Part shown: piece after piece, positions 24,010 through 35,430 of the stretch | Position numbering within the stretch: the first letter of the stretch is position 1 | Layout: every line of letters begins with the position of its first letter | NCBI GenBank assembly: GCA_000149265.1 | Contig: CH003037.1 | Span: 24,552-88,551, forward strand | Source: Ciona savignyi | Lineage: Eukaryota; Chordata; Ascidiacea; Phlebobranchia; Cionidae | DNA: 64,000 nucleotides | Direction: 5' to 3' | The notes under the pieces: model-generated | Databases searched by the model: none | Seen by the model: the letters and a program-made list of their open reading frames with translations, nothing else | What the model was told of the DNA's origin: nothing | Program-made: the position numbers and the translations under genes

Positions 24010-25090
24010 TTTGACGAAAAGAAAAAAAACGGACAAAAACAATATGTGTCCGTCCCATTTTTCCAAATGGGACTTTAACTATTCGGATTTTCGGAAAAGT
24101 TATGAAAGTTGGCGGCCTGGGGAAACCTCCCCGTTTGCAGATATTGCAAGGAAAGAGGCCATTATGCAGCGAAAATGGCCAAAAGGGTTTTATTGCATAC
24201 ATTGCCTGACCTACATCTAACTTGCAGATGCAGATCATTTTTCACCCAACTGATGCTCCTCTCCAACAAGCAACCAACACTAACAATCCTATTTAAGCAA
24301 TGACAGGCCATGCTAGCCCCCTGCCCTACACCTCCTCTAACCTTAGAGAATGGATGTTGCCGAAAATAACTGCAAAATTAAAGCCAAATAACTCAAACCA
24401 ATCTATCTTTGAAATCCGAAAACACGAACATTGGAAATGTTTTAGAGGACCTTTGGATAAAGAAACTACTGGCACATCATCCATCCTTTACGGCACTTCC
24501 ACAACGTAATCGTCGGTAAAGGAAACCTACAAACAATACATATAATTCTAAACGGCAACCTAAGCGTGAAAACTACCAGATGATGATTCCTTTTAAAATA
24601 AAACTTATCTTCTGACCAAATGGAATTTGAATCACCGACCAACGCTTAATCAGCCAAACACACGGGCATGTTCAGCTCACCTTCGTCGTCTGAACTGTCG
24701 CGTGACCATTCACCGGAATCCAGGACATTCATGACAATTCAAATAAGCCACCTGTCTAAAGATCCATTCAAACCAAGTATTATTCAAAACGACAAAAACT
24801 GTACATCTGAAATATAACAATAGTAGTGTATCATCATACACCAACCTCAACGACGACACCAGAAGAACCCTGCCCTTCAATGGAAAAGTTACGAACAAAT
24901 ACCAAAACTCAAAATCAATACCCTATCAACATTGCAACGCTAAATGCTAATATATATAACAACATTTTTTAAAAGGTTCGCTATCCGACAGTGTGAAAAC
25001 TGCCATTGTCAAACTAGTCTATAAAGAGGAAAAATTGGGTGCCGATCTTTCTTCTAAATTGTGATTACAAATTGATTTATTAATTTATAT
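24010..25090 (+). pseudogene. Tx1-like LINE relic (R2) with internal deletion
   Basis: The plus strand encodes, in drifting frames, an ORF1 zinc knuckle (LPVCRYCKERGHYAAK, about 24120-24180), a Ser-rich tail matching the relic at 44 kb (GMFSSPSSSELSRDHS, about 24665-24715), and the ORF2 start PYQHCNA/INIATLNAN (about 24920-24950). It jumps directly to the RT segment YNNIFLKGSLSDSVKTAIVK (about 24955-25010), which in E2 lies about 1.5 kb further on. Endonuclease and linker are therefore deleted. Decay resumes at about 25090. Confidence 0.8.
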
Positions 25091-26020
25091 TTGAATAAGG
25101 ATTGTTCTTGAATGACAATTAATATTAAGTAAAAAAACATGGCTGCTAAGCAATTAAAAAATATGTTACAAGAAATAAAAACAATATTAAACATGCTTGA
25201 TGAATTTCAAGATAATGTCCAATTTATCAGAGAAAGCACTACTGAAATCAAAAATTAAGTAATGCACCTTGAAACAGAATGGAGTATTATGAAAATTAAA
25301 TTAATTAACTAAAACTAAAGAAGAAAATGCCAAATTCTTTAAACATATAAGCTTGATAAGTTAAAAACAATATGGTAGATAATGGTGTTCGGGAATCGGA
25401 TACTGGTAACTTGGATAACGGTGAAGCTAAAGCAATGCAGATTGCTCAGGAACTGGCCATTAATGATGTTCTTAACAGCAAAGACATTCATAGAGTGGAC
25501 GAAAAACAAGATAGAAAAACTCGCCCAATTAATATTAGAAAGGTGTCAAAACGCCCCGGAATTTATGAAGAAAAGAAAAAAATTATATTAATGAAGATCT
25601 TTTACGCCAATTCGATTTAAACTATTTCAATACCTCAAAAACCTTAAAGTCAAATAACACATGGAAACATATCGACTCCTGGAGACCTTCTTCAAACAGG
25701 TTTGGATGTCTACTGGAATGAAATTGAAGTATTTTGTTAACATATTTTAATTTGTAACTCATTCCTCAAATCATGTACAAAAATGTAACTATGTATCATG
25801 TGTGATTTTTGACTGAACCACTTTCAACTTACAGATTTTCCATAACATTTTAGAAATTAATGTAAAAAATTCATTAAAGAGATATGCCGCATGGGATGGT
25901 TTCTGTAAAAACAAATTAGATAGATCTGCACAAAGAAAGCGTATACCACAAGATAATTTAATTAATTCTCTACTTTGGCCTCGAAAAGAAACCTTAAAGT
26001 AGCTAAATATATATTTAAAT
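25091..26020. other. Unassigned A-rich segment with short plus-strand frames
   Basis: Frames at 25140-25255 (MAAKQLKNMLQEIKTI..., coiled-coil-like) and 25372-25620 (charged, Lys-rich) may be coding debris. I do not recognise a family, and no splice signals link them convincingly. Confidence 0.25.
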
Positions 26021-26026
26021 GCATGC

Positions 26027-26097
26027 GTTTCCGTAGTGTAGCGGTTATCACGTTCGCTTTACACGCGAGAGGTCTCGCTCGATCCCGTGCGGAAACA
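26027..26097 (+). tRNA. tRNA-Val (TAC), possibly a pseudogene
   Basis: Acceptor stem GTTTCCG/CGGAAAC pairs perfectly. The D arm TAGTGTAGCGGTTATCAC is canonical, and the anticodon stem-loop TTCGC-TTTACAC-GCGAG gives anticodon TAC. The T arm is abnormal: TCTCGCTCGATCCCGTG is short and pairs poorly, and the usual TTCGA is CTCGA. A TTTT terminator lies at 26099-26102. Either a decayed copy or one with a non-standard T arm. Confidence 0.75.
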
Positions 26098-26109
26098 ACT
26101 TTTAAAGTT

Positions 26110-27215
26110 ACTTTGTAGCGGCTGCCTATTTAATATATAATAACTTAGGACTTCGATAAGCGCAACGGTACAAGTAAAATAATGCATAAGCATAACCGGC
26201 TACGTAGTTTTATCAGGACGGGCAGTAGGGTACTTTGGTTGTGGTTGTTGTATTCTGATTTTGTCGATTACCAACTGTCTCAAACAGGCAAACAAACACG
26301 AGGTATCAACAATTAGCTCGCGCGGGGAATGCAGGAATGTCGAGAGGGCGTAGGGGTAATCATTATAAATCACTGTGGAGGCAACGCAATAAAATAAGAA
26401 ATGGTTTACACAATACAACAGCGGTGACCTCGTTTTGCATAAAAAACTGGACAATTTAACTGCTGATCTTGAACTCTGCCACCAATCAAATGAGTCGAAA
26501 TTACAAAATAGAAATATCTAAACATGATAAACAGCTAAAAAATGAAAATGGAAATTTAAAAGAACTAATAAGAGAACTGTAAAACAAGTCTGTTAAAATC
26601 TACAATACAATTGATGCATGCATTGGACCAATATGGAAGACGTTAATGCTTAACAGTTTCATGGGATAAAGTTCACATGTTGATGAGTCGACTGATGATC
26701 TGGGGCGTTATTCTGAGCTTTTACTCGCACGTAAGACTTACGAGCTCGCTACTCTTCGACGCTGCGAGCAAGTTGCGAGCTCGGAGCTTAAGAGTGAAAT
26801 TGCTATTCCGAACGACACTTGTTTACTGGCCATTAGAACGATTGTATTCACGAGTAGAAAACGAAGTAAGCAAAATTAAATGTCCAATCTCTTCACTTTA
26901 TTGTCACATGTTTCTAGACATATAACCACTCTTTCTTTTTACTAATGTTCTATTCATATATCTCACACCATATTACAAACAACTTACTTGATATTTATTT
27001 TTATTGCAAAATATCAAACGAAGAAAGAGCAATACAGTGCTATGAAATGAAAAATTAGCTATCACAGTTAGCTTGGAAAGGCAGTGTATATGACTTAAGA
27101 AATATAATAACACTGAAATATAAATAAAAATATTATTTACAACTAGCTGCATGCTTTACAAATCATTTAAACCAAATAACAAATTTGCATTTACAATGAC
27201 TGGGTATGTTCAATA
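26110..27215. other. No supported feature
   Basis: A GC-richer patch at 26690-26800 contains repeated gagctcg/gcgagc words. No gene recognised. Confidence 0.4.
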
Positions 27216-27221
27216 TGAAAG

Positions 27222-29188
27222 TTACAGAGTTAACAATATCTGCACAATTGCAGCCATAGCTTCATCAGCTGTTTTCCCATTTAGACTACATAGTTTAGCA
27301 ACAGTAAATTTTCCGAAACTATCGTACATATCATCCTGCACAATGTTGGCCTGAGCTGCACGTTTTATATATTTAGAATTTCTCTCCAAAATATGAATGA
27401 GGTCTTCCTAGTAATAAAGTGAGTGGTTATTAGAGCTGTGGATATCTAGAATAAAATAACGATTAATAAAAAATTAACCGGTAGTGGTCCACATAAATCT
27501 GAATATTTTCAATTAGACATTGCAAGAGCAACATAAACTGATGTACAATGTACACACACCCAAGTTATGTACAATATGAAAATAACCACCTGCAAATCAA
27601 CTTTAAAATCCAGCTTTCTTCTTTTGTGCTGTAGTGCAGACTGCAGCGATTCAGCAGGCGAAGGGCAATCTATTGTTGACGTCATGGATAGATAGTTATG
27701 TTGGGGTGTTTAGTTTACCAGAACTATTCCTGTGTTGTGTGCCTGTTAGTTATTACTTCACCAGTATACTTGTTAAACCTCTTAAACTACTGGTACCCAT
27801 ACTTGGTTCAAGCAATGTGCGCTAACAATGGAAACATGCTACATTTTATAAACAAGACATACAGGAACTTACAATCAGTGACAGAGGTGATCTTGCAAAA
27901 ATTGCATATTTTCATCATGTTCCCATGTTAAACATGTTGCTGCACCGGATCCGCTTTCATACTTTCCGCTTTTTTTCTCTCTTGAAAATCTATCCCTTAA
28001 ACTTCTCCATATCATCATACATGCCTCTGCTAATAAATGCTAAACCAGGGTTGCCAGATCCCAGTGATCAAATAAAGCCAAGTCGAGAAACATAAAAAGC
28101 CAAAAAGAGCCAAATCATTTTACCAACTACAAAATTACAATTATAGTTACAAATTGTACTTAAATTACATAAAAACTTCTTCTTCAAAAAGCTTCACTGT
28201 TAATAGACGCAGTAAAGGATTTCTTTAGTCCGGCCCGATGGTCTAGCGGTTAAGTGCGTCGCCTTTCAATCGAAAGGTTGCAGGTGCGAAACTGGTCGCT
28301 AGCTAGTCGGTTGTGTCCTTGGGCAAGGCACTTTACGGACATTGCCTGAACCCAGCGGATTAATGGGTTCTACCAAATTAAAGGAACGTGTCTATCATAT
28401 ACAACACACTGCAATAGCTCCGGTAACCCGACGATGGGCGAGAGGTGATCTGACGATTGCCCGTGTGATAACCCCTGGGGTTTTCCCATTCACGGGGATA
28501 AACATGAATATCCTATCCTATCCTTACAATACAAAATGTCTGCTTTTAATCTGCAACATTTCGGTTGAAGGAACAAAATCTTAACAACATTTATTAAAGG
28601 GCAACAGTTCTGCTCTAACTCTAGTGATTGCTTTCAATAGACAGCTGAACTATATTTCTTGCTTTAGTTTTTATACAAGTTAATAGAGAGAACACCCTCT
28701 CCACTGCAGAATGATGAAACCAGAATGTACACCTAACACTGTAGAGTCAACACTGACATCTGTAAAAACTACTGATACAAAAGTTGTTAAGTACACTAGT
28801 TAAGCAGCATTGTTGCACCCTAAATATAGGTATTTATAGAATTATGTTTAACTTCCATTAAAAATGCCAAAGAGCCAAACGAAATTTCAAAAGCCAAACA
28901 CTTACAAAACAAGCCAATTTTGAGCAATTTGGCGTTAAAAAAGCCAACATGGCAACCCTGTGCTAAACACCAAATTCAACAAACATTGTATTTCAATTTA
29001 CACATAACATAAAACCACATTAAACAATAAACTACCGGTATACCGTACCTGGTTCATATTTGGCCACTAATGTTAGTCCAGGTATTTTCTTTTCTCATCT
29101 TATCCTTATAATACTGATTCTTTAAATCATACAGATGTGGACTTGCTTGTACCAAGTTAATTAACACATTAAAATCTGTTTTTGACAT
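27222..29188 (-). CDS. MADF-domain DNA-binding protein, four candidate exons
   Basis: Exon 1 (29188-29049) begins at a Met and encodes LINLVQASPHLYDLKNQYYK then ENTWTNISGQI, the first half of a MADF domain. It ends CCAG|GTACGG. Exon 2 (28029-27873) follows TTTATTAG and supplies MIWRSLRDRFSREKKSG, YESGSGAATCLTWEHDENMQ and FLQDH, ending GATT|GTAAGT. Exon 3 (about 27685-27590) encodes a KRRKLDF nuclear-signal-like segment and ends GCAG|GTGGTT. Exon 4 (27407-27222) follows TTATTACTAG and encodes a BESS-like DDMYDSFGKFTVAKLCSL tail to TAA. Phases fit at the exon 1-2 and 3-4 junctions. A one-base shift near the end of exon 1, a TGA near the end of exon 2 and an unresolved exon 3 start suggest recent decay or assembly error. 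Related proteins (Adf-1-like) bind DNA as transcription factors or assist Harbinger elements. Confidence 0.7.
28046..28960. mobile_element. Non-autonomous hAT element in MADF intron 1
   Basis: Ends cagggttgcca ... tggcaaccctg form a perfect 11-bp terminal inverted repeat. The flanks carry an identical 8-bp duplication, tgctaaac (28038-28045 and 28961-28968). Sub-terminal AGCCAAA words repeat near both ends. It has no transposase and contains a full-length SINE (28228-28523). The left edge lies 9 bp upstream of the MADF exon 2 acceptor. Confidence 0.9.
28228..28523 (+). mobile_element. Full-length tRNA-derived SINE
   Basis: Best-preserved copy on the plus strand. The tRNA-like head begins GTCCGGCCCGATGGTCTAGC with an A box (TGGTCTAGCGGTTAAGTG), a 5-bp anticodon-like stem (CCTTT/AAAGG) and a B-box region (GGTTGCAGGTGCGAAACTGG). 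A body of about 190 bp follows, including CCCGACGATGGGCGAGAGGT and CCTGGGGTTTTCCCATTCAC. The tail is AACATGAATATCC then (TATCC)n. Five copies or fragments occur in the window. Such elements are transcribed by Pol III and mobilised by LINEs. Confidence 0.95.
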
Positions 29189-29544
29189 TTTTGGATCTGT
29201 GTCATACAAAAGTGTGCTAAAACTTAGTTTAAATGATATTTAAATCCAACTAAACAAATCTTTGTTATAATGCTGTACTTAAATAATCCTTAATTACGTA
29301 TTCTCTGGTCTACCTTGATTTGTATTAAAATAATCAACTTAAAACAGTATCTCTTTCATTTTTCTGCCTATTGCGTCTTGCGCTAAAGTTAAAACATTTT
29401 TAACTCTGACGTTTGACGCTATTGAGCCACTTCTCTCGACTTGCGTTTGTCTGGCGCGAGTGTGTGCATGACCCGACGCAAGGAGTTTTACGGCAAACGC
29501 GAGGTTTTGACGCGAAACGCTATGTGTGTGGAGCCCTTTACGGT

Positions 29545-29780
29545 CTCTGGCGAGCTGCGCAGCGGAAAATCTACTTCACATACCAAATATTATGGTAGCC
29601 ACGATTTGTACAGTCTTAATCTCAAACTCGAAGTCTATAACTCTTGATTCGGTTTAGTTGTATTCTGCGTCTCATTCAATATACAGTTACGTTCGCGAAT
29701 CAAGTTACTTATGTACGTTATATTATCTTATTCAAATTTCCAGAATATATACGGCATTTACGAGGTGCGAGACGTTTCAC
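29545..29780. repeat. Diverged dispersed repeat (partner of 14165-14385)
   Basis: See 14165-14385. The shared blocks are gcgagctgcgcagcggaaa and ttattcaaatttccagaata, in the same order and orientation. Confidence 0.45.
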
Positions 29781-29949
29781 ATCTGCACGTTTTACTAACT
29801 GTGGGGAATTAGGTGGAAAAACTATGTTAACGATTTAAATGGCAAAAATACAAAGGCCCGTACAAGGTGATAATTATGTAACGGGTAATAAATAATATGT
29901 GAGAGTCGGAAAACTTCAAATTGCGCTCATGTAAAACGGTTTCTACGAA

Positions 29950-30385
29950 GAACCTTGAACGAAGTTGCGTGGCAGCAACTTTTTAAGATCACTCGATATC
30001 TTAAACTGACTACAAGTTGTCGAAATTTGTATGGAAGTGCCAATTTCAAATGCAGAAGTGGAACGTGTGTTTTCTTTTTTACCGCCATGCTACGAAAGAA
30101 TCGACTGTCACTAAATTATGAAACGGAAGAAAGCCTTCTTCGTTTGCGTGGAAACGATTTCGACAGCTTTGATCCATCTCGTTACTCTCATGCCATTGAA
30201 CTGTTTCTTACAACTTACCCCAATGGCAACGTTCGACTTGGAAAACGACGAGTATAGCGCCAAATTTCACAACCTCAAGCACATTCTTCTACACAACCGG
30301 AACCATGCGAAGAGCAACCAGCTGTTGCTTGATCTGACGTATCAGATGACGACGAGTGGTCGGATGGATACCGACTCGGATTAAA
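29950..30385 (+). pseudogene. hAT transposase C-terminal dimerisation region relic
   Basis: The plus strand reads EVPISNAEVERVFSF (about 30030-30075), the hallmark hAT C-terminal motif (N-A-E-V-E-R-x-F-S), then after a frame change RKNRLSLNYETEESLLRLRG and an unrelated-looking tail to about 30380. The rest of the transposase is missing or unrecognisable. Confidence 0.7.
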
Positions 30386-30554
30386 CAATGCACACCAATC
30401 ACCCTTCCTTATTTTAAACAGTTTTATTTTAAATGCTGTAAATGTTCGTTATTTTCATATAAAGACGGGTCGTATTCTTGCTGTTCGTTGATTTTTTTAT
30501 TTGAATGTTAGAGAAGAGAGAAGAATATTGAGGCTGAATGTGGTGAGCCTCACT

Positions 30555-30660
30555 AAGCCCGTTTACATGATGCATGCTCAAACGGATCGGATTGAAAACC
30601 AAACGGATTTGAAATGACGTTTCAAATCTAATCCGTTAAGTGTCGCCTTTACATGATGCT
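30555..30660. repeat. Repeat unit with gtttacatgatgcatgctc, copy 1
   Basis: agcccgtttacatgatgcat ... aaacggatttgaaatgacg ... tttcaaatct-aatccgttaagtgtcg, repeated with small changes at 30843-30945. The two halves around tgaaatgacgtttca are self-complementary. Confidence 0.8.
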
Positions 30661-30840
30661 AATTTTGTTTGTTTTTAGAATGCAATTGGATCTGACTGCT
30701 GATGTTAGTGGAATGTTAGCGTATAAGTATGTATTGTCCTGGATTACAATAGTTTTGATTTAGTCCTAAGACTTTTTTTTGATTTAACACTTTTTGCGAT
30801 GGTAACCTAACATTAGACACACCAGACTTGCTAAATTATT

Positions 30841-31050
30841 AAGGCTGTTTACATGATGCATGCTCAAACGGATCGGATTGAGTACTAAACAGATTTGAAA
30901 TGACGTCACACACGTTTCAAATCTATTCCGTCAAGTGTCGAATAATATGACATCTCAAATCCGGTGTGCCTTTTTCTTTTCGCGCAAAACGAGAGACGGA
31001 TTGGCGACATAGATTCGATTGCATTTCAAAGCGCCATGTAAATGGACTTA
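30841..31050. mobile_element. MITE-like element containing repeat copy 2
   Basis: Begins aaggctgtttacatgatg and ends gcgccatgtaaatggactta, so the ends are imperfect inverted repeats (YCCRTTTACATG). The interior duplicates the 30555 unit. About 210 bp, non-coding. The target duplication is not clear. Confidence 0.55.
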
Positions 31051-31059
31051 CTAATGTTT

Positions 31060-33012
31060 AAAATTCTGGTTTTTCTAGGTTATAAAGTAACACCGGAGTA
31101 CGTAAGAACAACAGATGATAAGATTTCAGGCAATGAAAAATTGTCCATTACCTCACAAAGTCAAAGAATTACACAACTTCACCGGAACCTTGGGATTTTA
31201 CCGAAAAAGTATTAAGGACTGCGCTAAATATCCACAACCGCTCTTTGATATAATAAATAAATCATCTAACAAACAAGCTATACTTAGAGGTGCAATGCAG
31301 AACTCAAGGAAGTTTTTTTCGAGGCCCGGAATCTGTTATCTGTGTACACTGACGCCAGTGATACTGCAATGGGAGCAGTGTTGAACCAACACCTTAAAGG
31401 GAAAGTTCAACCAGTGGCTTTCTTCTCTAAATCTTTTATAAAGGCACAGAGGACGTATACAGCGCGTACCATCGTGAACTGCACGCTGCCGTAACAGCAA
31501 TCAGGTACTTTCGCCTCCATCTGTGCGAACGACCTTTCACTCTATATACAGATTTGAAGCCTCTTACAGAAGCTCTGAAATCGGAACACAACCCAAACAA
31601 ATATTCGTCAGGCTTGGTACTTCACGGAAATCAGTCAATATACAAACGACATACACTACATAAAGGGAGTAGACAACATTGTTGCGGACACCTTGTTCCG
31701 TTCTAACGTGAACTCTTCATTGTCGGACCGAACGCAGATTGACTGGAGTATATTCAAGGATTTACAAGCTACAGATTCACATATTCAACAACTTTTAGAA
31801 GGTGAACATTCCCTTACACTGAAACACATGGTCATGGATGGACACACTCCATAATATGTGATGTTAGTACTGGGCGGCCAAGGCCAGTTGTACCGACCTT
31901 CTACCGGAAACAGATTTTCGACTCTGTGCATGATGAGAAAAGACCCAACGGTTAGTTTCTCACGAAGTATGTGTGGCCCGGTATAAAAAAAGATTGCCAA
32001 AATTGGGCTAAAACCTGCCTTGAATGCCAAAGGACAAAAGCAGCCCCGCGTTACTCTTCTCCTCTACAGCGTTACCCACCTTCATCTTCAAAATTTTCGA
32101 ACTTGAATGTGGACCTTTTAGGTCCTTTGCCATATTCAAGCGGACACCGATACCTTTTAATTATTTTAGATCGCTTTTCCAGGTTTCCGACCGCAGTACC
32201 ACTACCAAACATCTCGGCGCAGACGGTTTGTTCTGCATTTGTGCATGGCTTGGTGGCACATTATGGTGCTCCCTTAACGATATCTTCAGACCAGGGGTCT
32301 CAATTTACAAGCATTCTTTGAAAGGAAATGATGACCTATTTGGGCACAAAATTTCACACATCACCTTATTCTCCCAGGGGAAATGGGGCTGCAGAGATTA
32401 CTGTACGCATTGTCAAAACGGTCCTGACAGCACACTGCGCCTCTAGTGACTGGTATGATCACCTGCCTTTCATACTCGCATTACGGACACAATTCTCTGA
32501 TAACCTAATGATGCTACAACTCCGCTTACCGGGGAAGTTTTTTGATAGCTCTACTAATTAATGACTGTGATCAGTCGCCAACCCAAGACTTTATTGATCT
32601 ACAAGCTCAATACAACGAAAAGTTTACATATGTAAAGACCAAACACCCCGCGACATCGGGTAACACACCCACCACCCATACCACGACTTATTTACATCAC
32701 CACAGGTCTTTATGCGTGTAGATGCACATCGCGCTCCGCTCACCTTTCATTTTTTTCGGCCCATACCCAGTAGTTAGGCGTACACACAAGTACTTTACAC
32801 TACTAAAGGCTGGTAAAGAATGGGTAGTTTCAGCAGATAAACTGAAGCCAGCATACACCACGAATGACCTTATTCAAGAGACTAATAGGCTTAATATACA
32901 TCCAAGTATTGTCAATTCTTTTGTTACTCCTGTAAACGCCAATAGCAACTTATCAATTTTAGCAGAACTAACTGCCCTATGCACAACACGAGGATACACA
33001 ACCAGACACTGA
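31060..33012 (+). pseudogene. Gypsy-type LTR retrotransposon pol relic (RT end, RNase H, integrase)
   Basis: Order on the plus strand: end of RT (KELHNFTGTLGFYRKSIKDC, about 31150-31215), RNase H (LYTDASDTAMGAVLNQHL, about 31340-31395; IKGVDNIVADTLFRSNV, about 31660-31710), integrase zinc region (MWPGIKKDCQNWAKTCLECQ, 31971-32030), catalytic core (LNVDLLGPLPYSSGHRYLLI; ISSDQGSQFTS; YSPRGNGAAEITVRIVKTVL) and a C-terminal chromo-like/linker segment (PYPVVRRTHKYFTLLKAGKE, about 32750-32830). Three or more frameshifts and stops interrupt it. gag, protease and most of RT are absent. Confidence 0.88.
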
Positions 33013-33662
33013 GCAACCGAGAGCGTCTCCCCAGATCAGGAAGGGAGCGTCGACTGCCTGTCCGGTTCCGGGACTACGTACTCGATTAACGTGACTTTAT
33101 GATTGTGTGTACGCGATTCCAGTTGATTTTTGTACTATAATAGAGCTATTTTTTTCTTGAATATGATCGAACCTATTGTGTAGCACTTGCAATTGTGAAA
33201 GTGTTTATTAAGGTACTATATGTGTTACGCTAAACTGCCTGTATTATGAATTGCTAACTGTGTATTCTATTTGAATAAAGGTTGATCGAATCGTGGTTGA
33301 ACACTTCAGAAATTTAGTCATTTAGTCTCAGTTTAACAATTGATCGGCTACTACCATTGTTCATTCATATACGTCATTGCACTTGAACTGTATAATAATA
33401 CACTTTCCTGCACCTATGGTGATGTGTTTGATGGACAGTCACTAATTTGCTGACAAGACTACCGATTTGATCGACATACCACAACCATAGTGTCACGTAG
33501 AATACGGTTAAATTCTACATTGATTTCTGAAGTGTCAACTGAATTTGAGTTGGCACACCACCCGTATATTGTCTTCTGAAAGCTTCAACTTTGTCAAGTT
33601 GGTTACCTACCTACAACATTAAGAGCAGGTCGGACATTTATGTTTTGAAACATTGACTGAAG
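33013..33662 (+). repeat. Presumed LTR region between Gypsy pol and BEL gag
   Basis: Non-coding 650 bp. A purine tract (aggaagggagcg, 33039-33050) after the integrase stop could be a polypurine tract. gaataaag at about 33273 could serve as a polyadenylation signal. No second copy of this segment occurs in the window, so LTR boundaries cannot be set. It includes a 15-nt spliced-leader-like match at 33264-33278. Confidence 0.4.
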
Positions 33663-34619
33663 ATGAGTTCTTTGAACTCAGACAATCAATCCGAGGATAA
33701 CACCCCTTAATGCGGATCAGAGACAATTTCCACATTGAAATCAAGAAGAAAGACTGCCTTGAGCAACTTTACCAAGCTGGAGAAGAAGTTGCTCGGACTT
33801 GTCACTAAAGATTGTGATGGTACAACACACATTGTCAGCCTGAAAACTAAATATTATAAAGCTCTGTTGCCAGCCCTGTCTGACGATGAGGCAAGAGCCG
33901 AAGCGACCAGGAAGCGAGGCCATATAATACAACGAAAACAAAATATTGATAAGAAGTGTCAGATCTACATACAAGACAACATAGGAGCTCCTGCCGCCCC
34001 ATCTTCCCGTCACACTTCCAGGAGTGCATCTAGTTCTGCCCGTCTGAATGCTAGCATGAAGCACGTACAGCTTCAAAAAGCGGAGTATGATAATGCTTCG
34101 CTTTGCCGGCAGCAATTAGAAAATCAGGCCAGGAGAGAACAGCGTAAACGACAAAAACAAGAAGTTCAAAGAAAGAAGAAGAACTTCAGATTGCGAGCAT
34201 CACACCAGTAAGTCCAGAGTCCAGGATCTATTCCTAAGTGATCGAGAGGACCTAGTTCCACAACACTGGGGCCGGGTGATGCGTCACCGACCTACCCCAC
34301 AACCAGTGGGGCCGGCGATGTCGTCATTAAGAGCGCCATTGCCAGAGATTGAGCCACCGCGACCTGCCACCGAGTCGAGTTCAGTGGTCAAGGAGGCAAA
34401 GGAGCAGCCAAATGTAGTTCGTGCCAGCCACACTACTTCTCATGAGGAGAATTGGTTTAACTTTTTTCCACTCTACAGTGATCCAACGATGCCGAAGATG
34501 GAACTAGCTAGCTTCAGAGGGCATGTCCTGGAGTACCCATCAATTCGTGATGACTTCAACAGATTTGTTGGTTCTCGGACCTTTGATGATTCAATTAAAC
34601 TGCGATACCTTCTGAATAT
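33663..34619 (+). pseudogene. BEL/Pao retrotransposon gag, first part
   Basis: Starts MSSLNSDNQSEDNTP, has a stop, then an open segment with SRRKTALSNFTKLEKKLLGL and a long charged, Lys/Arg-rich helix. After a frame change comes a Pro-rich linker and the gag core MPKMELASFRGHVLEYPSIR followed by DDFNRFVGSRTFDDSIKLRY, which matches the BEL/Pao DUF1759 region. The frame is cut at 34620 by the MITE and resumes at 35431. Confidence 0.82.
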
Positions 34620-34627
34620 GTGTAAAG

Positions 34628-35422
34628 CAGGGATGTCCAACCTGCGGCCCGCAGTGCGGCCCACTAGTCATTTTTACTCCAAATAGTATTTTGAACTTTA
34701 AATTTTGGCCTGATTAAAATGTATTAGTCAGCTTTTAGGGACGCAGTAAACATCAAAACTGCAGAAAGAAACAGACTGACGAAAAACACTTATCTGATTG
34801 ACTTTGTATTGCAGAAATAAGTTTTTGTTTCTTTCTATATGTGTGTTATTTGTTCCCTTTTTCAAAGATGAAATTAATGGCTTTTAACTGTTTCTTTATG
34901 TACCCATTTAGGGTTGGAATTAAGGGATCGCGAACCGTTTTCTAAAGTTCGCGAATTACAAAACTTAACAAAATCGCGAAAATATAAATTACCGTTACTG
35001 ATTTCGCACACTTTTAATAATAAATCCTCAACACGTTAATATAACATCGTTTGCATTTAGCATAACATTTTTTATTTACCTTGGGTTTACTTTGCATTAT
35101 TGGCGCTACTATCACAATGCAACAATAGCCATTATGCGTTAATATACCTCGATTCCTTTATTTATGATTGGCAGATATGAAACACACCCCTTCTGAATTT
35201 ACGTTTATTGCAATTTATTATTGCTACTAAATAACGGTACTGTCTGCTTTATGAAATAAATAACTTTTTTAAGGCAATTTATCATAACCACATTTTTTTT
35301 CGCGCGCTCCTTATCCGCGCATTTCGCAAATCATTTCAAAACCATTAATTCGAACCCTGCCATTTTTATTGAAATTTTAACTGACAATGCGGTCCATTAC
35401 AATAAAAGGTTGGACATCCCTG
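34628..35422. mobile_element. hAT MITE inserted in BEL gag
   Basis: Terminal inverted repeats cagggatgtccaacct ... aggttggacatccctg are perfect over 16 bp. The target duplication is 8 bp with one mismatch (gtgtaaag 34620-34627; atgtaaag 35423-35430). 795 bp, no coding capacity. Confidence 0.92.
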
Positions 35423-35430
35423 ATGTAAAG

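Noticed and set aside
33741..34115. 124-codon minus-strand frame opposite BEL gag
   Set aside because: The plus strand has the recognisable gag; this is its antisense shadow.
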